From Chloroflexota bacterium (lineage in GTDB: Bacteria > Chloroflexota > Dehalococcoidia > Lucifugimonadales > Lucifugimonadaceae), in NCBI GenBank assembly GCA_022564545.1, contig JADFLG010000012.1, forward strand, positions 1 to 39,918: a stretch of 39,918 nucleotides of DNA, given 5' to 3'. The translations under genes and the position numbers were made by a program. The notes under the pieces were generated by a model. That model saw nothing but the letters and a program-made list of their open reading frames with translations, was not told where the DNA came from and did no database searches. Below, piece after piece: positions 7,512 through 16,074 of this stretch (its first letter is position 1; each line of letters begins with the position of its first letter).

Positions 7512-8540
7512 TCAGCCGATAGGCTGGAGTTCTTCGATGACGAACTCGTCTTCGACGAAGTAGCGGACACGGGTTTTCTTATATTCGCGCCTGCTGTATA
7601 TGAGCTTGCGTTCTTCCAGGCCGGTCGCCTCGGCGATTTCACGGCCGAACTGCTCGCATTCTTCTTCAGAAACTCCGTGGACCATTGTGAAGTGTGAGTA
7701 CGGCCAGTCGTCATAAGTCGGTCGTTGATAACAGTGGGTTACGGCCGGGTGCTGCGCCATTATGTCGCCGACTTCCTGCGCCCGGTCTTCGGGAACTTTC
7801 CATACGATCATGGCGTTCGACGAGAACCCGGCCCGCCGGTGATGAAGCACGGCGCTGTAACGGCGCATGATCTTCTGTTCGGTGAGTTCGGCTGCTATTT
7901 CAAAGACTCTGGCGACCGACATTCCAAGTTGTTCCGCCATGCTGTCGAACGGCCGGGGAACCAGTTCGAGGTCATCCTGCATTACGCGGATGTAGTCGAT
8001 GGTGTCCTGTGTGACGGTGGGTGCAGGGGTCGTAGGGCTGTCGGGCACATAGGCCTCATTAGCCGCCGATTTGCCTGTCACCATGTCGAAGTTGACGCCG
8101 ATTTTGAAGAACCGGATTGTTGGCAGCAGGCGTGTGGACTCTGCTCCGGTCAACAGGCCGAGTTTTTCAACTTCGTCTTCAAGCGAGCGGCTGGGAGGCA
8201 CCGCGATGGTGAACCAGAGGTTGAAATATCCGTCGCGTTCGTAGTTGTGACTGATTCCCGGATGTCGATTGAGGAGCCGAGCGGCTTTGTCGAGCCTGTC
8301 CTCCGGGAACCGCATTGCCACCAGCATCGACTGGTAGCCGAGCTTTCGAGTGTCGAATATTGCCCCGATCTGGCGAACGACGTTCTTCGACCGCAGAACG
8401 ACAAGGCGGTCTATGACGTCCTGCTCGGTGGTGCCGACCTGGCTGGCGATTTCTCTGAACGGCTCGGCAACAAGCGGGAACGCTGACTGGACCTGGTTCA
8501 TGATCTTGCGGTCAATAGCGTCGAATTCGTCGAAGGTCAT
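7512..8540 (-). CDS. ahbAB: Siroheme decarboxylase, fused AhbA/AhbB-type (NirDL-like, Lrp/AsnC fold)
   Basis: A 342-residue protein made of two homologous Lrp/AsnC-like halves. Residues 1-165 contain SAFPLVAEPFREIA, IGAIFDTRKLGYQSMLVAMRFPE and HNYERDGYFNLWFT. Residues 180-342 contain ELVPRPFDSMAEQLG, MRRYSAVLHHRRAGFSSNAMIVWKVPED, HCYQRPTYDDWPYSHFTMVHG and REYKKTRVRYF. These match the AhbA and AhbB (NirD/G/H/L) subunits that remove two acetate carboxyls from siroheme to give 12,18-didecarboxysiroheme. That compound is the branch point to heme by the alternative pathway or to heme d1. In many organisms the subunits are separate; here one chain carries both. The ATG at 8540 is chosen because the family begins just there; upstream in-frame sequence is an Ala/Pro-rich stretch. 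It lies directly before the precorrin-2 dehydrogenase gene, in pathway logic. Confidence 0.92.
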   Translation of the reverse strand: MTFDEFDAIDRKIMNQVQSAFPLVAEPFREIASQVGTTEQDVIDRLVVLRSKNVVRQIGAIFDTRKLGYQSMLVAMRFPEDRLDKAARLLNRHPGISHNYERDGYFNLWFTIAVPPSRSLEDEVEKLGLLTGAESTRLLPTIRFFKIGVNFDMVTGKSAANEAYVPDSPTTPAPTVTQDTIDYIRVMQDDLELVPRPFDSMAEQLGMSVARVFEIAAELTEQKIMRRYSAVLHHRRAGFSSNAMIVWKVPEDRAQEVGDIMAQHPAVTHCYQRPTYDDWPYSHFTMVHGVSEEECEQFGREIAEATGLEERKLIYSRREYKKTRVRYFVEDEFVIEELQPIG

Positions 8541-8804
8541 GGTATTTGCTTGCTTATCCGCCGGTGCAATTCTAGTAGCCAGTGCGCCGCTCGCCGCAAA
8601 CGCAACCGCCGGCGCAAGCGCAATCCCTGGCGCCGGTTCACCGCCTGGCGAGTGCGTGAGAGAATTAGTGGACGCTCCAAGCATGGATTGTATCGCAGCG
8701 GAAGTTGGTTCTGTGACCGGCAAATGCGCAGAAAACCGTGAGCAGTGTTTCTGCCAGTCATCAGGGACAAATCCTGCCGTTCTGCGGGTGGAATCTGCCA
8801 CTGG

Positions 8805-9785
8805 CTACCGGCTGGCAGACCAGATTTCGACCGCCTGGCGTGATGTGAACTCTGGCTTCCACCCGAGAGCGACCAAAGCTCTTTCGGTCGAGGCCAGCCA
8901 CGGGTAGGTGATCAGGGCAAGCCCGGGACCGGGCGACTTGTTCTGGAGACGGAGCGCCCAGCCTGCACTGATGACCGACTTAAGGAGCGCAAGTGGGACC
9001 GGAATTCTTGTCGCTCCAGAAATACGTGCGAGTTCACTCCACCTGACGGTCCCCTCACCTGTGATGTTGAAAAGCCCGGCGGCGTTTTCGGCCTGCAGCA
9101 CCAGGACGATCGCAGCCAGAAGGTCGTCCAGGTGGATGAACTGCATATCGGGATCATGGCCCATCGGCACGGGCAGGAATTTCATTCCAAGCGATTCGGA
9201 AATGAAGTTCGACGCGCCTGGCGACATTACGGGGCAGGCGCGCAATACTGTGATTTTCACTCCGTCTGGCTCTGGATGATCGTTGGCGAACTGAGAAATA
9301 ATTCGTTCGGTTTCCACTTTGTGCCGCGAGTACTGAAAGCCGGGCGTCGGCAGGGTTCGGTCCGATTCACGAAACGGCCTGTTGTTGCTCGCGCTGGCGC
9401 CGTAGACCGTTGTGCTGCTCAGGTAGACGAAACGCTTGACGCCGGTTTCGGCAATCGCTTCGAGCAGTTGCCCGGTCGCCTCGACGTTTATCGAGTGTGC
9501 GTATGCCTCATCGCGGTGTGTCTGGAGCAGGAACACAAGGTGGATTACGGTATTGACGCTGTGTTCGCTAATGACCGCAGCGAGCGGCTCGCGTATATCT
9601 TGATCTATCGTGACCAGTTTTTTCGAGGCGTGCCGATCAAGCGCCTGGCGGTATGTCCTGGAGTGGGCCAGGTCGAGGGAAACGACCAGGTCGATCTCTT
9701 TCAGGCCCAGCAGTTTCGCGACCAGCGCCGCACCGATGTAGCCGGCGCCCCCGGTTACGAGAACGCGGGCGGGGCCTTCAGGCAC
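8805..9785 (-). CDS. NAD-dependent epimerase/dehydratase (extended SDR)
   Basis: A 326-residue Rossmann-fold protein of the extended short-chain dehydrogenase family. The N-terminal VLVTGGAGYIGAALV is the dinucleotide motif GxxGxxG. The active site is YLSSTTVYGAS (Ser around 124) with Y152-SRH-K156. The sequence HLDDLLAAIVLVLQ followed by GLFNITGEGTVRWSELARISG is typical of UDP-sugar epimerase-like members that use a nucleoside-sugar or isoprenoid-linked substrate; the exact substrate cannot be read. The start is GTG at 9785, overlapping by 8 bp the end of a small conserved gene upstream, so the two are probably translationally coupled. A 264-bp gap separates it from the siroheme decarboxylase gene. 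Confidence 0.88.
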   Translation of the reverse strand: MPEGPARVLVTGGAGYIGAALVAKLLGLKEIDLVVSLDLAHSRTYRQALDRHASKKLVTIDQDIREPLAAVISEHSVNTVIHLVFLLQTHRDEAYAHSINVEATGQLLEAIAETGVKRFVYLSSTTVYGASASNNRPFRESDRTLPTPGFQYSRHKVETERIISQFANDHPEPDGVKITVLRACPVMSPGASNFISESLGMKFLPVPMGHDPDMQFIHLDDLLAAIVLVLQAENAAGLFNITGEGTVRWSELARISGATRIPVPLALLKSVISAGWALRLQNKSPGPGLALITYPWLASTERALVALGWKPEFTSRQAVEIWSASR

Positions 9786-10152
9786 CGTCTACCTCATCGG
9801 TGAAGTCGAAGCCGATCTGACCGAGGCCCGGGATGATGCAGGCAAAGTCGATCCGGTGTGGGCCCCGCGTAAGTTGCTCGCCGACAACGCTGATAACGAT
9901 CGAGCGGTTCATCTGCAGCCCGAAGGTGTTTTCCTTGCTCACCTGGTCGAAGCCGATCGTTACGCCGTCGTTTTCGAACGATGTCTGGTCCATCGGGACT
10001 TCTTCGGACTCGTCGACCCGCAGCGGGACGAGGCCGTGTGCGTATCCGGAACCCAGCGAATTTTTCAGCGTGAAGCTCCAGCCGGTCGGCGTATTTTGCA
10101 GGCTACCCCTGACATAGAGCCGCCTCAGTATGAACGCTGGCACACCCGGCAT
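9778..10152 (-). CDS. Conserved-looking protein of unknown function, coupled to the epimerase gene
   Basis: A 124-residue soluble protein with no signal peptide or membrane segment. I do not assign it to a named family. It is rich in beta-strand-like alternations, with runs such as PAFILRRLYVRGSLQNTPTG, FTLKNSLGSGYAHGLVPL, GPHRIDFACIIPGLGQIGFDF and a closing DEV, suggesting a compact beta-sandwich. The start is ATG at 10152, preceded by a purine-rich GGGAAAGAG. Its last 8 bp overlap the first codons of the SDR epimerase, which makes a common transcript and a shared process likely. Codon use and composition match its neighbours, so it is a genuine coding gene, but no function is claimed. Confidence 0.72.
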   Translation of the reverse strand: MPGVPAFILRRLYVRGSLQNTPTGWSFTLKNSLGSGYAHGLVPLRVDESEEVPMDQTSFENDGVTIGFDQVSKENTFGLQMNRSIVISVVGEQLTRGPHRIDFACIIPGLGQIGFDFTDEVDGA

Positions 10153-10336
10153 CTAACGACTCTTTCCCGGTTTGGCGCTGCGTGGTTTCAGACGCTAAGT
10201 TTAGTTCCCCCGAAGCCTGGCGTGCATACGATAAATCCCCAGTTCGGCAGCAATCGCGCTTTTTGGGCAGCGCGCCAGCACCGTTCGTTATCTGTGCATG
10301 GCCGCAGATTTTCGCCTTATTCGCCCTGGTGGCCCG

Positions 10337-11908
10337 TCAAACCTCGAAGCTCGCCAGCAATCTTTCCCTGTGCCGCCACTCGTCGTACATACTCTCGTAA
10401 ACCCCGGCGTGGGCGGCGTCGGGTTCGTATTTCGATAGTTCGGTGGCCCGGATCACAGCATATTCGGCTATCGATGGACCGTTGCCAGTGCCTGCCGCAA
10501 TTTGCGATAGCGCGCCAAGCGATGTCGTTTCGCCAGATTCAGCGACTCCGATTTCGCAGTCGAGCACACCGGCCAAAATACTCCGGAAAGCCTTCGTCTT
10601 CACCATGCCGCCACCGATCGCGATGCTCAGAGCCGGTCCGCGGAAGCTGTCCAGCCTTTCCAGGTTGTGCCGAATGCCGAAGGCGAAGTTTTCCAGCGCC
10701 GCCCGGGCGATTCCAATTCTGTCAGGCGGCTCGAACGAGATTGGCACGGGGAACAGGAGACCGCCGGTCCGCATACCGACGTTTGCCATGTGAACGAAGG
10801 ACGGTCCGAGGAACGATGAGATTCCAGTCGCACCCGGCTCGATTTTCGCGATCGCGTCATCGATCGTGTCCATCACGTCAGCGGTGGTCAGTTTCGTGGT
10901 GCCGTGCTTTTTGTTGGGGCTGTTTTCTGCTGCGTTATCCGGTAGGCCGTGCAGCAGCGACAACAGCCACTGGTATGTGCGGCCTGTTTCGCCGGCATTG
11001 CCTTCAAGGACCCAGCGGTTCTCGATCACATGACGACCGGTCCACATGGCCCGCGTGTCGTCAAATACAGGTCGTTCCGTCACTCGCTGGCAGGCCGTAC
11101 TCCAGCCCGAGACGATTCCGACCGCATTCGGCAGCTGGGCTCCGAGCCCGAGTAGTCCCGACTGCGTGTCGGGGCCGCACGCCACGACCGGTATGCCAGT
11201 CGGAAGCCCAAGTCTCTTCGCGGTATTGCGCTTGAGCTTTCCAACGACCGTGCCAGCGGGGCAGGTTGCGGGCAGGGTGATGTCGCCGAGGTTCAGCGCC
11301 GGCGCCAGCGCCCGCGCGGGTTGGCCGCTGGCGACAAGGCCCAGGCCCGACTCGACCGCGAGCGATTGTTCCATCAGCAATTCGCCGGTCAGTTCGAGCA
11401 CGATCCAATCGGCAATTGCACATACGGTCCTGGTCCGCCCGTAAATATCTGGTGCGTTGGCCGCGAACCATTTCAAGCGCGCCCATGCAGTGAGCACCCC
11501 GGGTCCGTGGCCGGTCAGTTCCCATACGTCGACCATCGTGTTCGAGTCGATTTCCGCGCCCTCGAATACTGCACGCATGTCGCGGTCGGGCCCGCCGTAC
11601 AGCGGACGCCCTTCAAGATCGAGCAACACAATGCCCTGGTGCTGCGAAGTGACGCCGATTCCCGAAATGTCGACGGGGGCAAGACCCGATTCAGAAAGTG
11701 CAGATTTGATCGTCGAGACTATTCGTCTCAGGGCCAGCGCCGGGTCGAACTCGACCGCGGTGTCCGGGCCTCCCTCGGGTTTGAAATAGGCGACCGGCGA
11801 CCTGGCTATCGCCAGTGGTGCGCCCGTTGCGGGTCCAACTGCGACCTTTATGTGGCTTGATCTGAAATCGATCGCCAGATAGTGGCGTGTTTTTTTACGT
11901 GGCGCCAC
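10337..11908 (-). CDS. FGGY-family carbohydrate kinase (xylulokinase-like)
   Basis: A 523-residue sugar kinase of the actin/hexokinase ATPase superfamily. The N-terminal HYLAIDFRSSHIKVAVG is the phosphate-1 loop, SGIGVTSQHQGIVLLD is the conserved FGGY substrate segment, and VACGPDTQSGLLGLG holds the likely catalytic aspartate. The C-terminal IAIGGGMVKTKAFRSILAGVLDCEIGV is the adenosine-binding motif. It would phosphorylate a sugar or polyol; xylulose, gluconate and related substrates are all possible. The start is GTG at 11908 with GGGA upstream. A 184-bp gap with nothing recognisable separates it from the small unknown gene downstream. A metabolic link to the neighbouring squalene genes is not obvious; it may be an unrelated member of the minus-strand run. 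Confidence 0.88.
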   Translation of the reverse strand: MAPRKKTRHYLAIDFRSSHIKVAVGPATGAPLAIARSPVAYFKPEGGPDTAVEFDPALALRRIVSTIKSALSESGLAPVDISGIGVTSQHQGIVLLDLEGRPLYGGPDRDMRAVFEGAEIDSNTMVDVWELTGHGPGVLTAWARLKWFAANAPDIYGRTRTVCAIADWIVLELTGELLMEQSLAVESGLGLVASGQPARALAPALNLGDITLPATCPAGTVVGKLKRNTAKRLGLPTGIPVVACGPDTQSGLLGLGAQLPNAVGIVSGWSTACQRVTERPVFDDTRAMWTGRHVIENRWVLEGNAGETGRTYQWLLSLLHGLPDNAAENSPNKKHGTTKLTTADVMDTIDDAIAKIEPGATGISSFLGPSFVHMANVGMRTGGLLFPVPISFEPPDRIGIARAALENFAFGIRHNLERLDSFRGPALSIAIGGGMVKTKAFRSILAGVLDCEIGVAESGETTSLGALSQIAAGTGNGPSIAEYAVIRATELSKYEPDAAHAGVYESMYDEWRHRERLLASFEV

Positions 11909-12158
11909 GTCGAGTTCCCCATCCCGCTGATTTGACGAAATTATCTTGATTATCGCCTTGCGAGAACCGGAGCGGGTTTTCGCTCATCGCCTGTGAGTGG
12001 CGCTGTGCCGTTTCGGCAGTGTGACCGCCATTGTGCGGCGCGGGCATGACGTTTTCCAGTCTGATCAGCGATAAGCCTGGTTCGATGTGATGCGATGGCA
12101 ATATGTCGAAGGTGAGCAACGATTCGGCGTCGAATGGGGCAGGTATCGGGATCTTCAT
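11895..12158 (-). CDS. Possible small protein of unknown function between hpnE and the sugar kinase
   Basis: An 87-residue reading frame whose ATG overlaps the hpnE stop as ATGA and whose end overlaps the kinase start by 14 bp. That tight fit suggests translational coupling. The sequence (starting MKIPIPAPFDAESLLTFDIL, with a Gln/His/Asn-rich second half) has no signal peptide, membrane segment or motif I recognise. A second frame (11950-12183) overlaps it and is less well placed. It may be a genuine small gene, a decayed one, or chance, so it is kept with low confidence because of the neat junctions. Confidence 0.35.
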   Translation of the reverse strand: MKIPIPAPFDAESLLTFDILPSHHIEPGLSLIRLENVMPAPHNGGHTAETAQRHSQAMSENPLRFSQGDNQDNFVKSAGWGTRRGAT

Positions 12159-13543
12159 TGCCCATCTGCCCCCAATCTGGCACCCGCGCCCATGTCTTCG
12201 GCGATGTATTCCGCGGCGAGGTTGCCGCTGCGGACCGCCGACTCCATTGTTGAGGGCCAGCCGGTGTCGGTCCAGTCTCCAGCGAGGTAGAAGCCGGGCA
12301 GGGGAGTCCTCTGGGACAACCGGGATTTTTGTGATCCGGGGACTACACGGAACGTGGCCTCAAGCATTTTTACGACCGTGAATTTATGTATTTTTGCTCT
12401 TTGCGCCTCCGGGAACACCCGCGCCATTTCGGCGGTGAATATCGCGCGGAGCTCCTGTTTGGAGCGGTCTTTCCAGTCCCACGCCCCGCTCAACGAGATG
12501 ACGATGTGCTGACCACCGCCATCATCCCTCGACTTCAGGTCGGTGTCGTTGAACACCCACTGTAGCGGGCTGTCGAGCACGGCCACGTATTTTTCCCGCA
12601 ACACTGGCCGGTCGTACCAGATGTGAACAGCCACGATAGGGGCGGTTTTGATGGATTCTGCGGGAGTGAAGAAATCGTCCGGACTGTCAGGTCCTCCGGG
12701 TACTTTGGGAAGCAGCGGCGTCATTGCGGCTGCGGGGACACTTGATATTACTGCCTCTCCGTCGATGGATTCACCGCCAGTTGTCAGTACGCCCGTGATT
12801 CTGGCGTCGTCGATCTTCAGTGACGCTACATCGACACCGGTCCGTATCTCGCCACCGTGCAGTTCGATGAATTGGCGGGCGTTATCGCCGGCCAGCGTCG
12901 AAAGCCCGACCAGCGGAATGCCCATTGCCGGGTTTCGCGCCGGTCCGAGCAGGGCGATTTTAAAAAGCATGATGCCGGTATAGGCGCTGACGACCGAAAT
13001 GTTGTCGTTGAGGGAGGGCAGAATGATGAGGTTCCAGAAATTCTGGATGGTTTCGTCGTTCTGTCCGTGGTCTCGCAGCCAGTCATCGAAGGTCACGTGG
13101 TCGTGGACTGAGTCGGGATTCAGGCGGGTGAGCCTGATGCTCAGAAGTCCCCACAGAATCCGCATCTTGCCTCTGAGTCCCACATGTCTGTAACCGAGCA
13201 GGGCGGAAAGGTTTGCAAGTGGGCCCGGGAGTTTTCGCGCCCGCAGCTGGCTGAGGCGTCCGTGTTTCAGCACCGGCAGGGCCATGCGCTTTTCGAGCCT
13301 GACCTGGTCCCAGGCGCCGATGTCCCTTATGTATTGCTGGAACTGAACGCATGCTCCAACGAAAACATGCTGGCCATTGTCGATTTCGGCTCCGGTCTCT
13401 CTATCGGTAAACGAATAGGCCCGGCCACCGAGAAACGGGCGTTTCTCCAGGACGATCGGCTTCAGGCCCAGTTGAATCAGGCGTACCGAGGCGGCAAGCC
13501 CGGCGATACCGCCGCCTATGACGACTACGGTCCTTGTTGCCAT
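12155..13543 (-). CDS. hpnE: Hydroxysqualene dehydroxylase (squalene-associated FAD-dependent desaturase)
   Basis: A 462-residue flavoprotein of the phytoene desaturase/amine oxidase family. The N-terminal VVVIGGGIAGLAASVRLIQLG binds FAD, followed by LEKRPFLGGRAYSFTDRETG and IDNGQHVFVGAC, characteristic of HpnE. The C-terminal FYLAGDWTDTGWPSTMESAVRSGNLAAEYI is the second FAD motif. HpnE reduces hydroxysqualene to squalene, the last step of the HpnC-HpnD-HpnE route that replaces eukaryote-like squalene synthase. It starts 3 bp after the hpnD stop, and the order hpnC-hpnD-hpnE equals the order of the reactions. A carotenoid desaturase role is possible for this family, but the paired HpnC and HpnD make squalene the better reading. 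Confidence 0.92.
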   Translation of the reverse strand: MATRTVVVIGGGIAGLAASVRLIQLGLKPIVLEKRPFLGGRAYSFTDRETGAEIDNGQHVFVGACVQFQQYIRDIGAWDQVRLEKRMALPVLKHGRLSQLRARKLPGPLANLSALLGYRHVGLRGKMRILWGLLSIRLTRLNPDSVHDHVTFDDWLRDHGQNDETIQNFWNLIILPSLNDNISVVSAYTGIMLFKIALLGPARNPAMGIPLVGLSTLAGDNARQFIELHGGEIRTGVDVASLKIDDARITGVLTTGGESIDGEAVISSVPAAAMTPLLPKVPGGPDSPDDFFTPAESIKTAPIVAVHIWYDRPVLREKYVAVLDSPLQWVFNDTDLKSRDDGGGQHIVISLSGAWDWKDRSKQELRAIFTAEMARVFPEAQRAKIHKFTVVKMLEATFRVVPGSQKSRLSQRTPLPGFYLAGDWTDTGWPSTMESAVRSGNLAAEYIAEDMGAGARLGADGQ

Positions 13544-13546
13544 TGG

Positions 13547-14476
13547 TTACAGGAACCTGAACCCACGACCGCGGAGCCAGATAATTGCCAGCAGCCGGAA
13601 CTTCTGGAATTTTGAAAGCCCGACGCGGTTGTTCAGCACGTCGTAGTCGTTCTTTTCGATCTGGTCCAGCAGAGTTTGATAGACGCTGGTCATTGTTTGC
13701 GGGCAGGACCTGGACTGCCTGTCGAGGAGGGGGAAGAGACGAACGCCTGACGCGAGGTATTTTCGGGCCCGCTCGACCTGGAACCTCATAAACCGCCTGA
13801 ACTCGGGTGTGACCCGCTTGTTGCGAAGGTCGTCGACCGAAACACCGTATTCAGCCAACTCGTCGGCGGGCAGGTAGACCCGCCCGTTTTCCAGGTCTTC
13901 GGTAATGTCACGGAGGATGTTTGTCAGCTGCAGGGCGATGCCGAGATCGGTCGCGTATTTTACTGCCCGCTCGTCTTCGTACCCGAACACTTCGATGAGG
14001 GCCAGCCCTGTCGCACTGGCGACGAGTTTGCAGTATTTGACCAGGTCGTCGAACGTTTCGTACTTCGCACCGTCGAGGTCCATGAGGCAGCCGTCAAGTA
14101 CATCGAGCAGGTGTCTCTGGTCGATCGGGTAACGGTGCAGCGTGTCGCCAAGTGCGAGCCACATATCGCCATCGGCCCTGCCGTCGTAGGCATCGGCAAG
14201 TTTGACTCGCAACGAATCCAGCGCTTCCCCGGCGTCGTCGCCATATTCGCCATTATCGACTATGTCGTCTGCCAGCCGACAGAACGCGTAGCCAGCGTAG
14301 ACGGAATTTCTTTTGGCCGGCGGCAGGGTGACGAACGCATAGTAAAAGTTGGACGAGGCAGCTTTAGTGGCATCTGCCACCGCTCTGTAGGCGTGTGCGA
14401 TCTGCTCGGGTGTGGCGCCTGCCACTGGTATTACCGTTGTTCCCGTCGTTCCTGGCGTGGTGTTCATGGCGTTCAT
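13547..14476 (-). CDS. hpnD: Presqualene diphosphate synthase (HpnD)
   Basis: A trans-isoprenyl diphosphate synthase of the squalene/phytoene synthase family that condenses two farnesyl diphosphates to presqualene diphosphate. Both aspartate motifs are present: CRLADDIVDNGE (DDIVD), and LTNILRDITEDLENGRVYLP (DITED), which bind magnesium-diphosphate. The FQVERARKYLASGVRLFP segment is also typical. The start is uncertain among GTG 14485, ATG 14476 and ATG 14467, none with a good ribosome site; ATG 14476 is given. The gene begins within a few bases of the hpnC stop and ends 3 bp before hpnE, so it is read by tight coupling. Phytoene synthase is the main alternative. Confidence 0.92.
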   Translation of the reverse strand: MNAMNTTPGTTGTTVIPVAGATPEQIAHAYRAVADATKAASSNFYYAFVTLPPAKRNSVYAGYAFCRLADDIVDNGEYGDDAGEALDSLRVKLADAYDGRADGDMWLALGDTLHRYPIDQRHLLDVLDGCLMDLDGAKYETFDDLVKYCKLVASATGLALIEVFGYEDERAVKYATDLGIALQLTNILRDITEDLENGRVYLPADELAEYGVSVDDLRNKRVTPEFRRFMRFQVERARKYLASGVRLFPLLDRQSRSCPQTMTSVYQTLLDQIEKNDYDVLNNRVGLSKFQKFRLLAIIWLRGRGFRFL

Positions 14477-14486
14477 TTTTGGCACG

Positions 14487-15482
14487 TCAGTTGCCGGGCC
14501 TTGCTGAAGACTTGAAGGCGCTTGCCGGTATGAGGCTCAACCTGAGCCTTGATCGCAGCCATGTTGCAGCCAGGATTTTCGTCTTGTCGAGCTTTGACAG
14601 CGTTGGCCGAGTGCTCAAAACATCGTAGTCCTGGCGTTCGATCGCCTGCAGGACAGCAAGCCCTCCGCGGGTGAATAACGCGAGGTCGGACCCGAGGGAA
14701 CGTTCGAGGTGATCGCCCAGCGGGTGTCCGGCGACGAACAGTTTTCTCGCACGGTCGACCTGAAACCGCATTAGCGCCCTGAACCGGTCATCGGTTTTGC
14801 CTTCGGAAATCTGCTCTTCCGAAACCCCGAACCGGTCGAGGTCTTCAAGTGGAATGTAGATCCGGCCGATTTCGTAATCACGTTTTACGTCCTGCCAGAA
14901 GTTTGTGAGCTGCAGGGCAGTGCAAATGTGATCGGACATTTCCTGCAGGCCGGGTTCTCTAACGCCACCCAGGTAAAGGACCAGGCGCCCGACCGGATTT
15001 GCTGAATAGGTGCAGTAGTCGATCAGGTCGTCGTACGTTTCGTGCCGAATGATCTGTTGATCGCGTCTGTTGGCTTCAATCAGGCGCATTAGCGGGTCGG
15101 CCGGGATATCGAATATTCGAATGGTTTCGGATAGCGCTACGAAATACGGGTGTGTTGGAATTGTGTTGCTTCGCGAATCAGGCCTGCCGGAATCCGGGTA
15201 GCAGGCGTCGAGTTGTTGCCCCCACAGATCGAGCAATGCCAGCCTGTCGCCGTCAGCCTCGTCACCGAGGTCGTCGACCCCGCGCGAAAAGGCGTATATC
15301 GAGTAGAAGTGGCGGCGCAGACGTTTTGGGAGGAGACGAGAACCGACGCTGAAGTTCTCGTAGTGGGTCCGGGCCAGGTCTTCGCACAGGGCGAACGCTG
15401 CGTCCAGGTAATCTGGCGAGTCGGGCCCGACTTCCATGCTCGGGGCCGGGAGCTCGACAGCCGTTGTAGCTGACTGGGTCAT
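14487..15482 (-). CDS. hpnC: Hydroxysqualene synthase (HpnC)
   Basis: A 331-residue member of the squalene/phytoene synthase family, paralogous to the HpnD encoded just downstream. The aspartate motifs are FSRGVDDLGDE and LTNFWQDVKRDYEIGRIYIP, with YSIYAFSRGVDDLGDEADGD placing the first in the usual helix. HpnC converts presqualene diphosphate to hydroxysqualene. The N-terminus has about 25 extra residues (rich in Ala, Thr and Pro) before HYENFSVGSRLLPKRLRRHFYSIYAF, which is the usual start of the domain. A 49-bp gap separates it from the YjbQ-family gene upstream. Confidence 0.92.
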   Translation of the reverse strand: MTQSATTAVELPAPSMEVGPDSPDYLDAAFALCEDLARTHYENFSVGSRLLPKRLRRHFYSIYAFSRGVDDLGDEADGDRLALLDLWGQQLDACYPDSGRPDSRSNTIPTHPYFVALSETIRIFDIPADPLMRLIEANRRDQQIIRHETYDDLIDYCTYSANPVGRLVLYLGGVREPGLQEMSDHICTALQLTNFWQDVKRDYEIGRIYIPLEDLDRFGVSEEQISEGKTDDRFRALMRFQVDRARKLFVAGHPLGDHLERSLGSDLALFTRGGLAVLQAIERQDYDVLSTRPTLSKLDKTKILAATWLRSRLRLSLIPASAFKSSARPGN

Positions 15483-15531
15483 GGGCTGCCGCGGGTCTTC
15501 TGGCGGGCGTCCGGCGTGGCCCGGCTACGAG

Positions 15532-16074
15532 CTACAGCCCCATCACCTGAACGACGACCTGGCGGGGTTTGGGTTCGTCCAACTCAACCAGCAAAATACG
15601 CTGGAATTCGCCCAGCAGCGGGTTGCCGTCGATCACCGGCACGATTTCTGAAGTGCCGAGGATCATGTGCTGGCAGTGGGCGTGGCCGTTGGGGCACTCG
15701 TTCGGGCGCATGCTCACAGTGCGCTTTTCGAAGTCATTGTGTCCGTAGTAAATGTCTTTGGGGGCGCTTCGTTCGAGGAAGTGCTCCATGTCCTGCAGGA
15801 GCAGTGGCTCGCCCTCGTTGATTATCACCGAGAATGTGGTGTGGGTGCTGTAGACCGAGACCTGGCCGTGCTTTATTCCCGATTCAGTCACGAGTTGAAT
15901 CACGGTGTCAGTGAAGTCGATTATCTCAGGAGCGTCAGTCGATTCGACCTTTACGATCCTGCTGAACACTTTGTAGTCGGCGCCGGTCGTCAGCCCGCCG
16001 GGGGTGGTGCCGTTCAACACGCTAATTCTGCCAGCCTCAACTGCCGACAACCGACGTGCCTTTTCCGAATGCAA
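15532..16074 (-). CDS. YjbQ/UPF0047-family protein (secondary thiamine-phosphate synthase-like)
   Basis: A small single-domain protein of about 180 residues. The family signatures are clear: GQVSVYSTHTTFSVIINE, LLLQDMEHFLERSAP, then NGHAHCQHMILGTSEIVPVIDG and LGEFQRILLVELDEPKPR. The histidines of the HAH-xx-H cluster probably bind metal. Members have weak thiamine-phosphate synthase activity, but their true role is unclear. The start chosen is TTG at 16074, because AGGGGG lies about 8 nt upstream; a GTG at 16095 would place that site inside the gene. The first 25 residues before the conserved domain are not family-specific, so an even later start is possible. It sits between an HpnG-like gene and hpnC on the same strand; the link to squalene synthesis is only positional. 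Confidence 0.85.
   Translation of the reverse strand: MHSEKARRLSAVEAGRISVLNGTTPGGLTTGADYKVFSRIVKVESTDAPEIIDFTDTVIQLVTESGIKHGQVSVYSTHTTFSVIINEGEPLLLQDMEHFLERSAPKDIYYGHNDFEKRTVSMRPNECPNGHAHCQHMILGTSEIVPVIDGNPLLGEFQRILLVELDEPKPRQVVVQVMGL

Noticed and set aside
9856-11235. A 459-residue plus-strand frame opposite the sugar kinase and the small unknown gene
   Set aside because: Arg/Pro/Ser-rich translation without domains, antisense to a well-supported kinase and its neighbour.
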